DNA of 64,000 bases from Bradyrhizobium sp. (GCF_030646015.1 NZ_JAUSLT010000089.1:57255-121254); one strand, 5' to 3'; counted from the stretch's first letter, positions 9,217 through 19,372 are shown. The notes: generated by a model from the letters alone, not told the origin. Program-made: numbers and translations.

Positions 9217-9774
9217 ATGAAACATCCGTCAACCCGAGAGTTCTACGCCTATTGGGACCAGAAGCGCGGCGACGCGCGCGCTCCCGACCGCAGCGAGATC
9301 GAACCCGGCGCGGTGCGCGAACTGCTCGGCGATATCTTCGTGCTGTCTTACGACAGCGCCGCCGGCTATCCGTTTCGCGTCGCCGGAACGCGGGTCTGCG
9401 CCCTGCTCGGCTGCGATCTGAAGGATCGCAGTTTTTCCGGACTGTTCACGGCCGAGGGCCGCCGCGAGATCGAGGACATCATCGCCGCGGTATCGGAAGA
9501 CGCGCTGGCCGTGGTCGCCGGCATTACCGCCGTCTCGGAGGATGGCAGGCCGGCGCATCTGGAATTGCTGCTGCTGCCGTTCAACACCCGGGCGCATTCG
9601 CCGCTGAGCCTGACCGGATTGCTGGCGCCGTTCGAAACCGATCGCCGCCTGCTCAGGGATTTCAAACTGACGTCGTGGCGTTACATCGGACACCAGCCGC
9701 AAAAATTCGTTCCGCGCGCGCTGCGCAAGCTCGCGGTCGCCCGCGGCTTCATGGTGTATGAAGGGCTGCGCTGA
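9217..9774 (+). CDS. PAS-fold protein of the alphaproteobacterial PAS_5-like family
   Basis: A 185-residue soluble protein that begins KHPSTREFYAYWDQKRG and continues with FRVAGTRVCALLGCDLKDRSF and later WRYIGHQP, the pattern of a small family common in Rhizobiales (PF07310-like, by recognition). In Caulobacter-type bacteria some members, such as MopJ, are cell-cycle linked, which fits the CtrA box upstream, though this is inference. ATG at 9217 follows AAGGGGCAAGG; the frame is open further upstream to 9031 but those residues are unlike the family. No output domain, so it acts through partners. Confidence 0.85.
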   Translation: MKHPSTREFYAYWDQKRGDARAPDRSEIEPGAVRELLGDIFVLSYDSAAGYPFRVAGTRVCALLGCDLKDRSFSGLFTAEGRREIEDIIAAVSEDALAVVAGITAVSEDGRPAHLELLLLPFNTRAHSPLSLTGLLAPFETDRRLLRDFKLTSWRYIGHQPQKFVPRALRKLAVARGFMVYEGLR

Positions 9775-10129
9775 AGCGCATCCTGCAAAATCGAATTCCG
9801 GCAGCAACTCTCCATCACGTCCGCATTTATCGCGTGGCGGAATTAAGCCGGGCTTGGGCTGTCTCTGAAGAATGTCAGCCCCTCTTGCCTTCATCACGCA
9901 CGCGCACTCGCGCCGCGAGGCGTCATTGTGGTTGCACGCGACAAGGACGCACAGTTGGAAACGGTTTGACAGATTGGGCGTGACGCCACGTCCAACGCAT
10001 GTCAGTATTCCGACATAAGCAAAAGCCGCGCACGTCGGACGAAGCACGGCTGCCAGGGAGGGGACTGCACAACGCCGGCACGCGCCGCGCGAGCGATTCC
10101 TCATGGCCTAACCGGTCCGTTGGCGTCGC

Positions 10130-11068
10130 ATGGGACAACAGATTGTCCATCGTCTGCTGATTTCCTTCCCCGCCTTGCTCGGGGTTCTCTTCCTCTGTTT
10201 TTGCCTGCTCCAGGTGGTGCCGGCCGATCCCGCGATGATCATCGCCGGGCCCGACGCCAAGGCCGAGACCATCGCCGCGATCCGCCTCGAGCTTGGTCTC
10301 GACCGCTCGATCCCCATCCAGTTCTTTGAATACATCATGCGGGTGCTGCGCGGCGATCTCGGCCGCTCGATCATTTCCAACAGGATGGTGAGCGAAGAAC
10401 TGGCGATGACCATCGGCCCGACTGTCGAGCTGATGCTGGGAGCGATGCTGATCGCGGTGCCGACCGGACTCGCTTTGGGAACACTGGCGGCGGTCAATCG
10501 CGGCCGTCTCTCCGATCGCGTCATCATGGCCTGCTCGGTGGCAGGCGTTTCCATGCCGGTGTTCTTCATCGGGCTGATCCTGATCCAGTATGTCGGCTTC
10601 AAGTGGGCCTTGCTGCCGTTCACCGGCCGTACCGGACCGGTATGGGACGGCGGATTGCCGAGCCTGATCCTGCCCGCCACCACGCTCGGCCTCGTGCTGA
10701 TCGGGCCGATCGCGCGGCTGACGCGCACCGCCGTGCTCGAAGTGCTGGGCGCCGATTTCGTGCGCACCGCGCGCGCCAAGGGACTGCGCGAGACCGTGGT
10801 GATCATCCATCACGCGCTGCGCAATGCCATGATCCCCGTCGTCACCTTGATCGGACTGCAGGCGGCCTTCCTGCTCGGCGGCGCCGTGGTCACCGAAACC
10901 ATGTTCTCGTGGCCCGGCGTCGGCCGACTCGCGGTCGGCGCCATCGTCTCCAGCGATTTTCCGACGGCGCAAGGCGCGATCATGATCCTCGCCGTCGCCT
11001 TCCTGTCGATCAACCTTATCGTCGACGTGCTCTACGTCTATCTCGATCCAAGGGTGCAGCGCCGATGA
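10130..11068 (+). CDS. oligopeptide-type ABC transporter permease (DppB-like)
   Basis: A 312-residue inner-membrane permease with six hydrophobic segments. LLQVVPADPAMIIAG after helix 1 and the EAA-type coupling loop FVRTARAKGLRETVVIIHHA (about residues 208-227) mark the DppB/OppB half of a peptide/nickel importer. It is the first gene of a six-gene operon in which neighbours overlap or nearly touch; its stop overlaps the next start in ATGA. The 355 bp before it (9775-10129) contain no gene and no promoter I can assign confidently. Confidence 0.94.
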   Translation: MGQQIVHRLLISFPALLGVLFLCFCLLQVVPADPAMIIAGPDAKAETIAAIRLELGLDRSIPIQFFEYIMRVLRGDLGRSIISNRMVSEELAMTIGPTVELMLGAMLIAVPTGLALGTLAAVNRGRLSDRVIMACSVAGVSMPVFFIGLILIQYVGFKWALLPFTGRTGPVWDGGLPSLILPATTLGLVLIGPIARLTRTAVLEVLGADFVRTARAKGLRETVVIIHHALRNAMIPVVTLIGLQAAFLLGGAVVTETMFSWPGVGRLAVGAIVSSDFPTAQGAIMILAVAFLSINLIVDVLYVYLDPRVQRR

Positions 11069-11952
11069 GCGTCGAGGCCCTCGAAACCCCCTTTGCAGTG
11101 GACCCCGAAGCGGCGGTGTTCGCCCGCGCCGGCATCATGCGCCGGCTGGCGCGCGACCGGGTGGCGGCGGCGGCCGCGCTGCTGCTCACGGCAATCGTGC
11201 TCGCGGCAGCGTTCGCGCCGTGGATCTCGCCTTACGATCCCTACTTCACCGACCTCACCAAGGTGATGCAGCCGCCGGGCGCCGAGCACTGGTTCGGCAC
11301 CGACAACACCGGCCGCGACATCCTGAGCCGCGTCATCTACGGCACCCGCAGCACGCTGATGCTCGGGCTGGTCGGCGTGATCGTCGGCGGCCTGATCGGT
11401 GGCGTCATGGGTATTCTCGCCGCCTATTATCGGCGGCTGGACGGCTGGATCATGCGGTTGGTCGACGTGATGCTGGCGTTCCCGGCGATCCTGATCGGGC
11501 TGGCCGTGGCCGCGATCTTCGGCGCCGGCCTGACCGCCGTGGTCATCGCGCTGGTCGTCGCCACCGTGCCCGATGTCGCGCGGGTGGCGCGAGGTGCCGC
11601 GGTCGGCGTGATGGGCCAGGAATTCATGGAAGCCGGCCGCGCGGTGGGCGTGACGGACGGCGCCCTGATCTGGCGCTACCTGACGCTCAACTGCATTTCG
11701 ACGATCTTCGTGTTCCTCACCTTGCGCTTCGGCCAGATCATCCTGATCGGCTCGGCGCTCGGTTTCCTCGGCATGGGCGCGCAACCGCCGACCGCCGAAC
11801 TCGGCATGATGGCGGCCCAGGGCCGCGACTTCCTGTTCATGGCGCCGCACATCGCGACGATCCCGAGCTGCGCGATCTTCGTAATCGTGCTGGCCGCCAA
11901 CCTTCTGGGCGACGCCTTCCGCGACGTCCTCGATCCGAGGCTGCAAACATGA
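11065..11952 (+). CDS. oligopeptide-type ABC transporter permease (DppC-like)
   Basis: A 295-residue partner permease. The short cytoplasmic N-terminus, helix AAAALLLTAIVLAAAFAPW, then HWFGTDNTGRDILSRVIYG are diagnostic for DppC/OppC. The coupling loop QEFMEAGRAVGVTDGALIWR follows the EAA pattern. It ends DAFRDVLDPRLQT, a usual C-terminus for the family. The start overlaps the previous stop by four bases and its own stop overlaps the next gene, implying translational coupling and fixed stoichiometry of the two permeases. Confidence 0.94.
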   Translation: MSVEALETPFAVDPEAAVFARAGIMRRLARDRVAAAAALLLTAIVLAAAFAPWISPYDPYFTDLTKVMQPPGAEHWFGTDNTGRDILSRVIYGTRSTLMLGLVGVIVGGLIGGVMGILAAYYRRLDGWIMRLVDVMLAFPAILIGLAVAAIFGAGLTAVVIALVVATVPDVARVARGAAVGVMGQEFMEAGRAVGVTDGALIWRYLTLNCISTIFVFLTLRFGQIILIGSALGFLGMGAQPPTAELGMMAAQGRDFLFMAPHIATIPSCAIFVIVLAANLLGDAFRDVLDPRLQT

Positions 11953-13511
11953 TCAGAACGGTTCTGGCTGTAGCATTCGCGCTGGGCATTTCGGCTTCCG
12001 CATCGGCCCAGACGCTCACGCTGATGAAGGGCATCGACGCGCCGCACTACGATGCGCAGCGCACCACCTGGGGACCGACCTCCGATATCGTCAACATGTT
12101 CCAGGACACGCTGGTGGCGCTCGACTGGGATGGCCGCACGCCGATTCCCTACCTCGCCAAATCCTGGACGGTGAGCGCGGACGGCAAGACCTATACCTTC
12201 AAGCTGCGCGACGACGTGTCGTTCTGCAGCGGCAAGAAGTTCACCGCGGAGGACGTGGTCTACAGCTTCAAGCGGCTCAAGGACCCCGCGACCAAGGGAC
12301 CCTATGCCTGGCGCGCCGGCAACATCAAGGAATTGCGCGCGCCCGATCCCTATACGGTAGAATACGAGCTTCAGGAGCCCTATTCGGAGTTGCTGCTGCA
12401 ACTCACCATGTTCACCAACGTCATCCACAACAAGGAAAGCGTGGAGGCGCTCGGCAAGGACTACGGCATCAAGGGCGCCGACGGCACCGGGCCATGGTGT
12501 TTTGCATCGTGGCAGCCGCGCACCGAGATCGCGCTGAAGCGCCACGACGCCTATAAATGGGGCCCGTCGATGTACAAGAACAAGGGCCCGGTGAAATTCG
12601 AGAAGCTGGTCGTCAAGATCGTGCCCGAAGATTCCAGCCGCGTCGCCGCCATGATGTCCGGCCAGTTCGACATCACCCACCAGTTTCCATCGCAATTCAT
12701 CGCCCAGGCCAAGGCCGCGCCCATGCTGACGGTGAGCGAGGCCAAGCCCAATTTCCAGCTGCTCTATTACGGCTTCAAGACCACGCGACCGATGGTCGCC
12801 GACCGGCGCGTCCGCGAGGCCATGAGCATCGCCATCAATCGCGCCGAAATCGCCAAAGCCATCCTGCAGGGCAATGCCGATCCGGCCTATACCTTCGTCG
12901 ATCCCGATGCGCTCGACTTCGATCCCAAGACAAAGGACATCGTCAAGGAAGATATCGAGCGTGCCAAGAAATTGCTCGACGAAGCCGGCTGGAAACCCGG
13001 CGCCGATGGCGTGCGCGAGAAGGACGGCGAGCGGCTGGCACCGAAAATATACTACACCGCCAACGCCAACTCGGCCCGGGTCGCCGAAGCGATCCAGGGC
13101 TATCTCAGGAAGATCGGTGTCGACTGGCGGCTCAACCCGTGGGACTCGACGATCTCGTCGGTGAAGATGGCCGAGCAGGATTATGAGATCTGGTCGGTAA
13201 CCGTGCCGTACCTGTCGGCCGGCGACCTCATGAACATCTATTTCGACTCGCACAATATCCCGACGCCCAACCGGATGAACTGGAGGGACGCCGAGACCGA
13301 CGAGTGGCTCAAGCAGGGCCGCTCGGCGCTGACCGAAGCCGATCGCATCAAGTATTATGCGCTGGTGCAGCAGAAGGTGACGAAGGAACACCTGTGGATG
13401 CCGGTTCTCAACATCAACATGCACCAGGTAGCCAACAAGAAGATCACCGGCGCCAGGCCGCACATGATCTACCAGAACACTTTTTACAAGGGGCTGGACG
13501 TAACGCGTTAA
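11949..13511 (+). CDS. ABC transporter periplasmic binding protein, copy 1 (SBP family 5)
   Basis: A 520-residue periplasmic solute-binding protein of the DppA/OppA class. The N-terminal signal peptide ends ISASASA before QTLTLMKG. Family-5 features include [20 protein letters not shown] near residue 80 and RVREAMSIAINRAEIAKAIL near 290. The start is the ATG overlapping the upstream permease stop; the reading frame extends far upstream only as a shadow. It is followed after 27 bases by a closely similar paralogue, so one transporter core is served by two receptors. The ligand is probably a peptide or a related small amide; specificity cannot be read. Confidence 0.94.
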   Translation: MIRTVLAVAFALGISASASAQTLTLMKGIDAPHYDAQRTTWGPTSDIVNMFQDTLVALDWDGRTPIPYLAKSWTVSADGKTYTFKLRDDVSFCSGKKFTAEDVVYSFKRLKDPATKGPYAWRAGNIKELRAPDPYTVEYELQEPYSELLLQLTMFTNVIHNKESVEALGKDYGIKGADGTGPWCFASWQPRTEIALKRHDAYKWGPSMYKNKGPVKFEKLVVKIVPEDSSRVAAMMSGQFDITHQFPSQFIAQAKAAPMLTVSEAKPNFQLLYYGFKTTRPMVADRRVREAMSIAINRAEIAKAILQGNADPAYTFVDPDALDFDPKTKDIVKEDIERAKKLLDEAGWKPGADGVREKDGERLAPKIYYTANANSARVAEAIQGYLRKIGVDWRLNPWDSTISSVKMAEQDYEIWSVTVPYLSAGDLMNIYFDSHNIPTPNRMNWRDAETDEWLKQGRSALTEADRIKYYALVQQKVTKEHLWMPVLNINMHQVANKKITGARPHMIYQNTFYKGLDVTR

Positions 13512-13538
13512 GAAAAACACCACGAGGGAGAAGACACG

Positions 13539-15110
13539 ATGCGCAGGATGTTTGCAGGCGCTGTGGCGCTGCTGGGAGTGGTCGGGGCATCTTCGGCGAG
13601 CGAGGCGCAAACCCTGAAGATCATGAAGTCGCTGGACGCACCGCATTACGACGGCCAGCGCACCACCTGGTCGCCGACTTCCGACATCGTCAACATGTTC
13701 CAGGACACGCTGGTGGCGATGGACTGGGACGGCAAGACACCGATCCCATACCTCGCCAAATCCTGGACCGTAAGCCCCGACGGCAAACTCTATACTTTCA
13801 AGCTGCGCGATGACGTGCAGTTCTGCAGCGGCAAGAAGTTCACCGCCGCCGACGTGATCTACTCCTTCAAGCGCCTGACCAGCGCCGAGCTCAAGGCGCC
13901 GCTGGCCTGGCGCGCGGGCAACATCAAGGAATTGCGTGCGCCCGATCCCTACACGGTGGAATACGAACTGAACGAACCGTTCGCCGATCTGCTGCTGCAG
14001 CTCACGATGTTCACGACCGCGATCCACAACCAGGAAAGCGTCGAGGCGCTGGGCAAGGATTACGGCATCAAGGCGATCGACGGCACCGGTCCCTGGTGCT
14101 TCGAGAGCTGGCAGCCGCGCACCGAGATCGTGCTGAAGCGTCACGACGCCTACAAATGGGGGCCGTCGATGTATCAGAACAAGGGCCCGGCGAAATTCGA
14201 GAAGCTCAGCATCAAGATCGTGCCCGAGGATTCCAGCCGCGTCGCCGCCATGCTGGGCGGACAGTTCGACGTCACCCACCAGGTCCCGCTGCAGTTCATC
14301 CAGCAGGTCAAGGCCGCGCCGAATCTCAACGTCCAGGAGGCGCAGCCGAACTTCCAGCTGATGTATTACGGTTACAAGACCACGCGGCCGATGGTGGCCG
14401 ACAAGCGCGTGCGCGAGGCGATGAACATCGCCATCAACCGCGCCGACATCGTCAAGGGCATCATGCTGGGCAATGCCGAGCCGGCCTATACCTTCATCGA
14501 TCCGAAGGCGCTCGACTTCGCCGACTCCACCAAAGGCATCATCAAGGAGGATGTCGAGCGCGCCAAAAAACTGCTGGACGATGCCGGCTGGAAGGTCGGC
14601 GCCGACGGCATTCGTGAGAAGGACGGCGTCAAGCTCGCGCCAAAAGTCCTGTTCACCCAGGTCGCCTATTTCGGCCGCGTCTCCGAAGCCATCCAGGGCT
14701 ACATGCGCAAGATCGGCATCGACTGGAAGATCGTCGGCTTCGATTCCACGATCGCGCCGGCCGAAATGGCGAAGCAGGATTTCGAACTGTGGACCGTGAC
14801 GTTCCCCTACATCTCCTCGGGCGACCTGCTGAACTTCTACTTCGACTCCAGGAACATGCCGGCGCCCAACCGCATGAACTGGAACGACCCGAAGACCGAC
14901 GAGTATCTGAAGCTGGGACGCGCCTCGCTGACGGATGCCGATCGCGCCAAATATTACGCGCTGGCCCAGCAACGGGTCACCGAGGAGCATCTGTGGATGC
15001 CGGTAATGAATATCGCGATGTACACGACGAGCCTGAAGAAGATGAAGGGCGTGCGCCCGCACATGCTTTATCAAAACACCTTCTACAAGGGTCTGGATTA
15101 CTCCTTCTGA
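13539..15110 (+). CDS. ABC transporter periplasmic binding protein, copy 2 (SBP family 5)
   Basis: A 523-residue paralogue of the gene immediately upstream, alignable without large gaps from signal peptide to C-terminus (for example [13 protein letters not shown] and FCSGKKFTA occur in both). A signal peptide ([11 protein letters not shown]) is present. A good ribosome site, GAGGGAGAAG, lies upstream of ATG 13539. Differences cluster in scattered positions, as expected for duplication followed by ligand divergence. Its last base is shared with the start of the ATPase gene, so it is within the same operon. Confidence 0.94.
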   Translation: MRRMFAGAVALLGVVGASSASEAQTLKIMKSLDAPHYDGQRTTWSPTSDIVNMFQDTLVAMDWDGKTPIPYLAKSWTVSPDGKLYTFKLRDDVQFCSGKKFTAADVIYSFKRLTSAELKAPLAWRAGNIKELRAPDPYTVEYELNEPFADLLLQLTMFTTAIHNQESVEALGKDYGIKAIDGTGPWCFESWQPRTEIVLKRHDAYKWGPSMYQNKGPAKFEKLSIKIVPEDSSRVAAMLGGQFDVTHQVPLQFIQQVKAAPNLNVQEAQPNFQLMYYGYKTTRPMVADKRVREAMNIAINRADIVKGIMLGNAEPAYTFIDPKALDFADSTKGIIKEDVERAKKLLDDAGWKVGADGIREKDGVKLAPKVLFTQVAYFGRVSEAIQGYMRKIGIDWKIVGFDSTIAPAEMAKQDFELWTVTFPYISSGDLLNFYFDSRNMPAPNRMNWNDPKTDEYLKLGRASLTDADRAKYYALAQQRVTEEHLWMPVMNIAMYTTSLKKMKGVRPHMLYQNTFYKGLDYSF

Positions 15111-16090
15111 TGGAAAAGCTCCTCGAGGTTCGCGGCCTCAAGACTCACTTCGCGACGGATCGCGGCCTGTTCCGCGCCGTCGACGGCATCTCCTTCAGCG
15201 TGCCGCGCGGCCGTACCGTCGGCCTGGTCGGTGAATCCGGCTGCGGCAAGAGCGTGACCTCGCTCTCCATCATGGGCCTGGTGCCGAGCCCGCCGGGCAA
15301 CGTCGAGGCCGAGGCGGTCATGTTCGGCGACCGCGACGTGCTGACGCTGTCGGCCGACGAACGCCGCAAGCTGCGCGGCGGCAAGATGTCGATGATCTTC
15401 CAGGAGCCGATGACCTCGCTCAACCCGGTCCACACCATCGGCCAGCAGATCGTCGAGGCGATCCTGGCGCACACCACGATGTCGCCGCAGGCGGCACGCG
15501 CGCGCGCGGTCGAAATGCTCGAACTGGTGCGGATCCCCTCCGCGGCGCAGCGCATCGACGACTTTCCGCACAGCCTGTCCGGCGGCATGCGCCAGCGCGT
15601 CATGATCGCGATGGCGCTGTCGTGCGAGCCGGCGCTCTTGATCGCCGACGAGCCGACCACCGCGCTCGACGTCACCATCCAGGCCCAGATTCTCGATCTC
15701 TTGAGCGACCTGCAGCGCCGGCTCGGCATGGCGATCCTGATCATCACCCATGATCTCGGCGTGATTGCCGAAGTCGCCGACCAGGTGCTGGTGATGTATG
15801 CCGGCCAGATCGTCGAAAGCGCCGATGTGGCCGACCTGTTCGCCGACCCTCAGCACCCCTACACCATCGGCCTGTTGGGCTCGATCCCGCGGCTCGACGT
15901 CGACCGCGTGCGGCTCGCCACCATCGAAGGCACGGTGCCCAGCCCCAACAGCCAGCCCAAGGGCTGCCGCTTCGCGCCGCGCTGCCCGTTCGCCGACCGG
16001 CGCTGCCGGCAGGAGCCGCCTCCCTTGCGCGACATCGCGCCCGGTCATCTGGTCGCCTGCTGGAAGGCCCCGGTCGAGGTAGCGGCATGA
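15110..16090 (+). CDS. oligopeptide ABC transporter ATPase (DppD-like)
   Basis: A 326-residue nucleotide-binding subunit. Walker A GESGCGKS at residues 41-48, Q-loop [10 protein letters not shown] near 97, signature LSGGM at 156-160, Walker B LLIADEP at 176-182 and switch ITHDLG near 213 are all intact. The C-terminal region [14 protein letters not shown] is the cysteine-bearing oligopeptide-transporter extension. The ATG shares a base with the previous stop. It pairs with the DppF-like subunit encoded next to energise the two permeases at 10.1-12 kb. Confidence 0.95.
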   Translation: MEKLLEVRGLKTHFATDRGLFRAVDGISFSVPRGRTVGLVGESGCGKSVTSLSIMGLVPSPPGNVEAEAVMFGDRDVLTLSADERRKLRGGKMSMIFQEPMTSLNPVHTIGQQIVEAILAHTTMSPQAARARAVEMLELVRIPSAAQRIDDFPHSLSGGMRQRVMIAMALSCEPALLIADEPTTALDVTIQAQILDLLSDLQRRLGMAILIITHDLGVIAEVADQVLVMYAGQIVESADVADLFADPQHPYTIGLLGSIPRLDVDRVRLATIEGTVPSPNSQPKGCRFAPRCPFADRRCRQEPPPLRDIAPGHLVACWKAPVEVAA

Positions 16091-17166
16091 GCGAAGTCCC
16101 GGTCCTCCAGGTCGACGGCCTGGTCAAGCATTTCCAGGTCAGCCGCGGCATCATCCTGCGCCGGCAGGTGGGTCTGGTGCGCGCCGTCGAGGATGTGAGC
16201 TTCGAGATCGCGCGCGGCGAGACGCTGGCGCTGGTGGGCGAATCCGGCTGCGGCAAATCCACCACCGGACGGCTGGTGCTGCGCCTGATGGATCCGACGG
16301 CGGGCTCGGTTCGCTTCAAGGGCGAGGAGATCGCCAATCTCGGCAAGGACGCGCTGCGCCGGCTGCGCCGGCACATGCAGATCATCGTCCAGGATCCCTA
16401 CGCCTCGCTCAATCCGCGCATGACCGTCGGCGAGATCCTGGCCGAGCCGCAGCGGGTGCACGACATCGGCGACGCCGCCTCGCGCGAGGCGCGCGGCAAG
16501 GAACTGCTGGAGATCGTCGGCCTGCTGCCCGAACATGCACGGCGCTATCCGCATCAATTCTCCGGCGGGCAGCGCCAGCGCATCGGCATTGCGCGCGCGC
16601 TGGCCGTCAACCCCGACCTGATCATCTGCGACGAGCCGGTGTCGGCGCTCGACGTCTCGATCCAGGCGCAGATCGTCAACCTGCTGCAGAATCTGCAGCA
16701 GCGTTTTGGACTTTCCTATCTGTTCATCGCCCACGATCTCGCCGTGGTCAAACACATCAGCGACCGCGTCGCGGTGATGTATCTCGGCAAGCTGGTCGAG
16801 ATCGCCGACAAGAAGACGATCTACGCAAAGCCGCTGCACCCCTACACCCACGCGCTGCTGTCGGCGATTCCAAAGCCCGACCCGACCCTGCGTGCCAAGC
16901 GCGTCATGCTGCAGGGCGACGTGCCGAGCCCATTCAATCCGCCGACCGGCTGCCGTTTCCACACCCGCTGCGTCCATGCCCAGCCGCGCTGCTCGGCCGA
17001 GGAGCCGAAGCTGCGCGAGGCCGCCCCCGGCCATCGCGTCGCCTGTCATTTCTTCGAAACCCTGCCCGTCCCCACCATCATCGCGCGCGCCGGTGCCGCG
17101 AGCGGCAAATTCGCCGAGCGGCTGGCAGCATTCGAAGCGGCGAAGTCGACGCGGGCATCTGCCTGA
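16087..17166 (+). CDS. oligopeptide ABC transporter ATPase (DppF-like)
   Basis: A 359-residue second nucleotide-binding subunit. Walker [10 protein letters not shown] near residue 51, Q-loop [11 protein letters not shown], signature [16 protein letters not shown], Walker [13 protein letters not shown] and the switch [13 protein letters not shown] are complete. The C-terminus has the family extension with [14 protein letters not shown], then about 35 extra residues rich in Ala. It overlaps the DppD-like gene by four bases and is the last gene of the operon; two dispersed repeats follow directly, the first of which can form a large hairpin. Confidence 0.95.
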   Translation: MSEVPVLQVDGLVKHFQVSRGIILRRQVGLVRAVEDVSFEIARGETLALVGESGCGKSTTGRLVLRLMDPTAGSVRFKGEEIANLGKDALRRLRRHMQIIVQDPYASLNPRMTVGEILAEPQRVHDIGDAASREARGKELLEIVGLLPEHARRYPHQFSGGQRQRIGIARALAVNPDLIICDEPVSALDVSIQAQIVNLLQNLQQRFGLSYLFIAHDLAVVKHISDRVAVMYLGKLVEIADKKTIYAKPLHPYTHALLSAIPKPDPTLRAKRVMLQGDVPSPFNPPTGCRFHTRCVHAQPRCSAEEPKLREAAPGHRVACHFFETLPVPTIIARAGAASGKFAERLAAFEAAKSTRASA

Positions 17167-17182
17167 TGACCTGCGAAACGGC

Positions 17183-17290
17183 GTAGCCCGGATGAAGCTA
17201 GCGGGTCGCGCGAATGCGCGGGCCGATGGCGCAATCCGGGAATGAACGCGGCAGTGGCCCCGGATTTCGCATGGGCTCCATCCGGGCTAC
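17183..17290. repeat. dispersed palindromic repeat, family A copy 1
   Basis: It begins GTAGCCCGGATG and ends CATCCGGGCTAC, so the two ends are inverted complements. Other copies lie at 38044-38177 and 52726-52813. It sits right after the end of the peptide transporter operon. Confidence 0.85.
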
Positions 17291-17337
17291 GGATGTTCGT
17301 GTAGGCGCCGCCGCGCGTCGTACGCTCAATCCATCAA

Positions 17338-17434
17338 CGTCTTTGCGAGCGAAGCGAAGCAATCCAGCTTTCCTGAAACACAATGGAAGAAAGAAAGCTG
17401 GATTGCTTCGTCGCAAGCGCTCCTCGCAATGACG
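17338..17434. repeat. dispersed palindromic repeat, family B copy 1
   Basis: It has inverted ends (GCGAAGCAATCCAGC and GCTGGATTGCTTCG) around a short variable loop, finishing CTCCTCGCAATGACG. Related copies lie at 49572, 54818, 56631 and 63752. The stretch 17167-17605 holds no gene besides these two repeats. Confidence 0.85.
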
Positions 17435-17605
17435 CTGTGAGAGTTGCGCCGGTGTTCGGGCAGGCGCCCTCTTCGCGGTCAGCCAGCCGTCCCTACCGAG
17501 CGCGATGGTCGTCCCACCCGCCCGAGGTGGAGCTGCCTCCTTCATGACTGGCGGGCATGGACACAACAAAGGAACTTCTTGGCCAAAAGGGTGTAAAGCA
17601 ATGCC

Positions 17606-17890
17606 ATGGCCCAGGATTTCGCGTTGTCAGGCTTGAACAACAGCTCCCGTCTATCGTTTCCCCTCACATTGCCTGACGGGACGGTGATCGCGACCGTGGG
17701 GGAGGCCGTGACCTTTTTTGCCCGCCTCCCCCTGGAACAGCGCGACAAGAGCCACTGGACGATCGCGATCCGGATGCTGAACAATGCCCTGAAGGAGCCG
17801 ACCTACCTCAAGACCGCGACGATGTCGCTGCAGACCGCGCTTGTTCTGGAGGGCCTGCTCGCTTCCCCTTCCCCGCTCGACAGTCATTGA
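17606..17890 (+). CDS. small DUF982-like protein
   Basis: A 94-residue protein. FPLTLPDGTVIATVGEAVTFF, then alternating helices ending ATMSLQTALVLEGLL, resembles DUF982, a small family abundant in rhizobia and of unknown function. No signal peptide or membrane helix. ATG at 17606 has only a weak ribosome site (AAGGGTG well upstream). It stands alone between repeats, and a terminator about 115 bases after its stop may end its transcript. Confidence in the coding call rests on composition and family resemblance rather than on context. Confidence 0.6.
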   Translation: MAQDFALSGLNNSSRLSFPLTLPDGTVIATVGEAVTFFARLPLEQRDKSHWTIAIRMLNNALKEPTYLKTATMSLQTALVLEGLLASPSPLDSH

Positions 17891-18006
17891 GTGTGTTAAC
17901 CAGGTCACAGCGAATCGGCCGCGCGTCTGCTACCCGTTGAACCTCGTATGGCCGAAAACAAGGTAACGGCGGTACACGAGCCCGGCTTTTATCAAGCTAC
18001 GACTTT

Positions 18007-18037
18007 GAGCCGTCCTGGGCAACGGGCGGCTCTTTTT
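18007..18037 (+). terminator. rho-independent terminator
   Basis: GAGCCG (18007-18012) pairs with CGGCTC (18027-18032), followed directly by TTTTTCTG. It may end the DUF982-like transcript or a short RNA from the 17.9-kb interval. Apart from this and the repeat at 18061, I see nothing in 17891-18410. Confidence 0.65.
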
Positions 18038-18060
18038 CTGTCCGCAACTACACGACGGCC

Positions 18061-18165
18061 GTCATACCCCGCGAAGGCGGGGTATCCAGTACGCGGCGGC
18101 ATCTCGGATGGCCACGACCGTCTCTGGAATACTGGATCACCCGCCTGCGCGGGTGATGACAGCCG
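18061..18165. repeat. dispersed palindromic repeat, family D
   Basis: GTCATACCCCGCGAAGGCGG at the left and CACCCGCCTGCGCGGGTGATGAC at the right frame TATCCAGTA and TACTGGATC, which are inverted complements. It is the single copy of this family in the window. It lies between the terminator and the promoter region of the next ABC operon. Confidence 0.75.
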
Positions 18166-18410
18166 AGATGTGACGCGAACCGCTGCGGGTTGCTCTCGGA
18201 CCACGGCACGACAGTCAACGTGCCCAATTTAATTGCACGGTCCGCCCTGGAAGCAGCCTTTCACGGCCCGGGCGGATGCCAGCCAACTTCAAACGCCGAA
18301 GCGTCCCTGCCCGGCCAACGCGTCACGGCAGCCTGGAGCGGCAGATCCTTGCCATCCGCTTGCGGCGGCATGGTTGTTGCATTTATCGGCGCAACAGGGG
18401 AGTTGCGTTG

Positions 18411-19370
18411 ATGACATCCAGAATCCGCCGTCGTGAATTCATGGCCGCCCTCGGGGTCGGGCTGTTCGCAGCCCCGGCGATCGTTCGCGCCCAGGGCCAG
18501 CCGATTGTCATTCGTGCCGGCGCGCTCAAGTTGATCCATTCCATCGCACCCTATTTCTACGATCAGTTCGTGCCTGCGGGCTACAAGATCGAAGTGCTGC
18601 CGTTCGAAACACCGACCGAATGCAAGAACGCCGTGGTGACCAAGTCGGTCGACTTCGGCGCATTCGGAATTGCGGCGGCCGTGCTCGGCGCCGCGGCAGG
18701 TGAACCGGTCGTGGTGATCGCCTCCACCTGCAATCGCGGCATGGCCATCATCGCGAAAAAGGACGCGGGCATCGCTTCGATCAAGGATCTCAAGGGCAAG
18801 CGCGTCGCCGTATTCCCGGGAACCACCCAGGAAGTGTTCTTCATGGAGCGGCTGCGAATGGAGGGCATGACGATCAAGGATGTCGAGCCGGTTCGCGTGT
18901 CGTTCAGCGAAATGCATATCGCATTGTCGCGCGGCGACATCGACGCCTATGTCGGCGCCGAGCCTGGTCCCGGCGTGTCGCTGTCCAGCGGCGTCGGTTC
19001 GCTGGTCGAATACCCCTATTCGACGGCGATGGGATCTCTCAACATGGTGTTCGGCACGCATCGCGACGTGATCGCGGAAAAGCCGGAACTCGTCCGCGTG
19101 ATGATGGGCATTCATCAAAGGGCGACCGATTTTGCGGCCACCAACAAGGCCGCCATGGTCGCGATGGCGTCCAGCAAGCTCGGACAGAAAAAAGAAGCGA
19201 TCGAAGCCTCGGTGCCCAATGTCGAACTGACGTGGCGGCTTGGCGCCAAGGAAATCCAGCAATCGAAGACCTATGCGGACCACATGCTGGCGCTGAAGCA
19301 GATCAAGCGCCTGCCTGATTTCGCCACCTTCATCGACACCAGCTTCGTCGATGCGGTGAAACCGACCTGA
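18411..19370 (+). CDS. ABC transporter substrate-binding protein, SsuA/NMT1 type
   Basis: A 319-residue periplasmic protein. The N-terminus RIRRREFMAALGVGLFAAPA is a twin-arginine signal, cleaved near AIVRAQ, so it is probably exported folded. The body has the NMT1/SsuA layout: a first lobe with FETPTECKNAVVTKSVDFG, then DLKGKRVAVFPGTTQEVFF and ALSRGDIDAYVGAEPGPG. Candidate ligands are sulfonates, taurine, nitrate or related small compounds. ATG 18411 has CAGGGGAG upstream; the frame is open before it but lacks a signal. It is the first gene of a three-gene operon. Confidence 0.93.
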   Translation: MTSRIRRREFMAALGVGLFAAPAIVRAQGQPIVIRAGALKLIHSIAPYFYDQFVPAGYKIEVLPFETPTECKNAVVTKSVDFGAFGIAAAVLGAAAGEPVVVIASTCNRGMAIIAKKDAGIASIKDLKGKRVAVFPGTTQEVFFMERLRMEGMTIKDVEPVRVSFSEMHIALSRGDIDAYVGAEPGPGVSLSSGVGSLVEYPYSTAMGSLNMVFGTHRDVIAEKPELVRVMMGIHQRATDFAATNKAAMVAMASSKLGQKKEAIEASVPNVELTWRLGAKEIQQSKTYADHMLALKQIKRLPDFATFIDTSFVDAVKPT

Positions 19371-19372
19371 TC

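Noticed and set aside
9229..10104. 291-codon minus-strand frame opposite the PAS-fold gene
   Set aside because: No motif or ribosome site, and it runs through an intergenic region.
11676..15074. 1132-codon minus-strand frame across the two binding-protein genes
   Set aside because: A long antisense shadow caused by GC-rich codon bias; the plus strand has signal peptides, family motifs and operon overlaps. Its repeated look simply mirrors the duplicated receptors.
17948..18232. 94-codon plus-strand frame after the DUF982-like gene
   Set aside because: It runs through a rho-independent terminator and a palindromic repeat.
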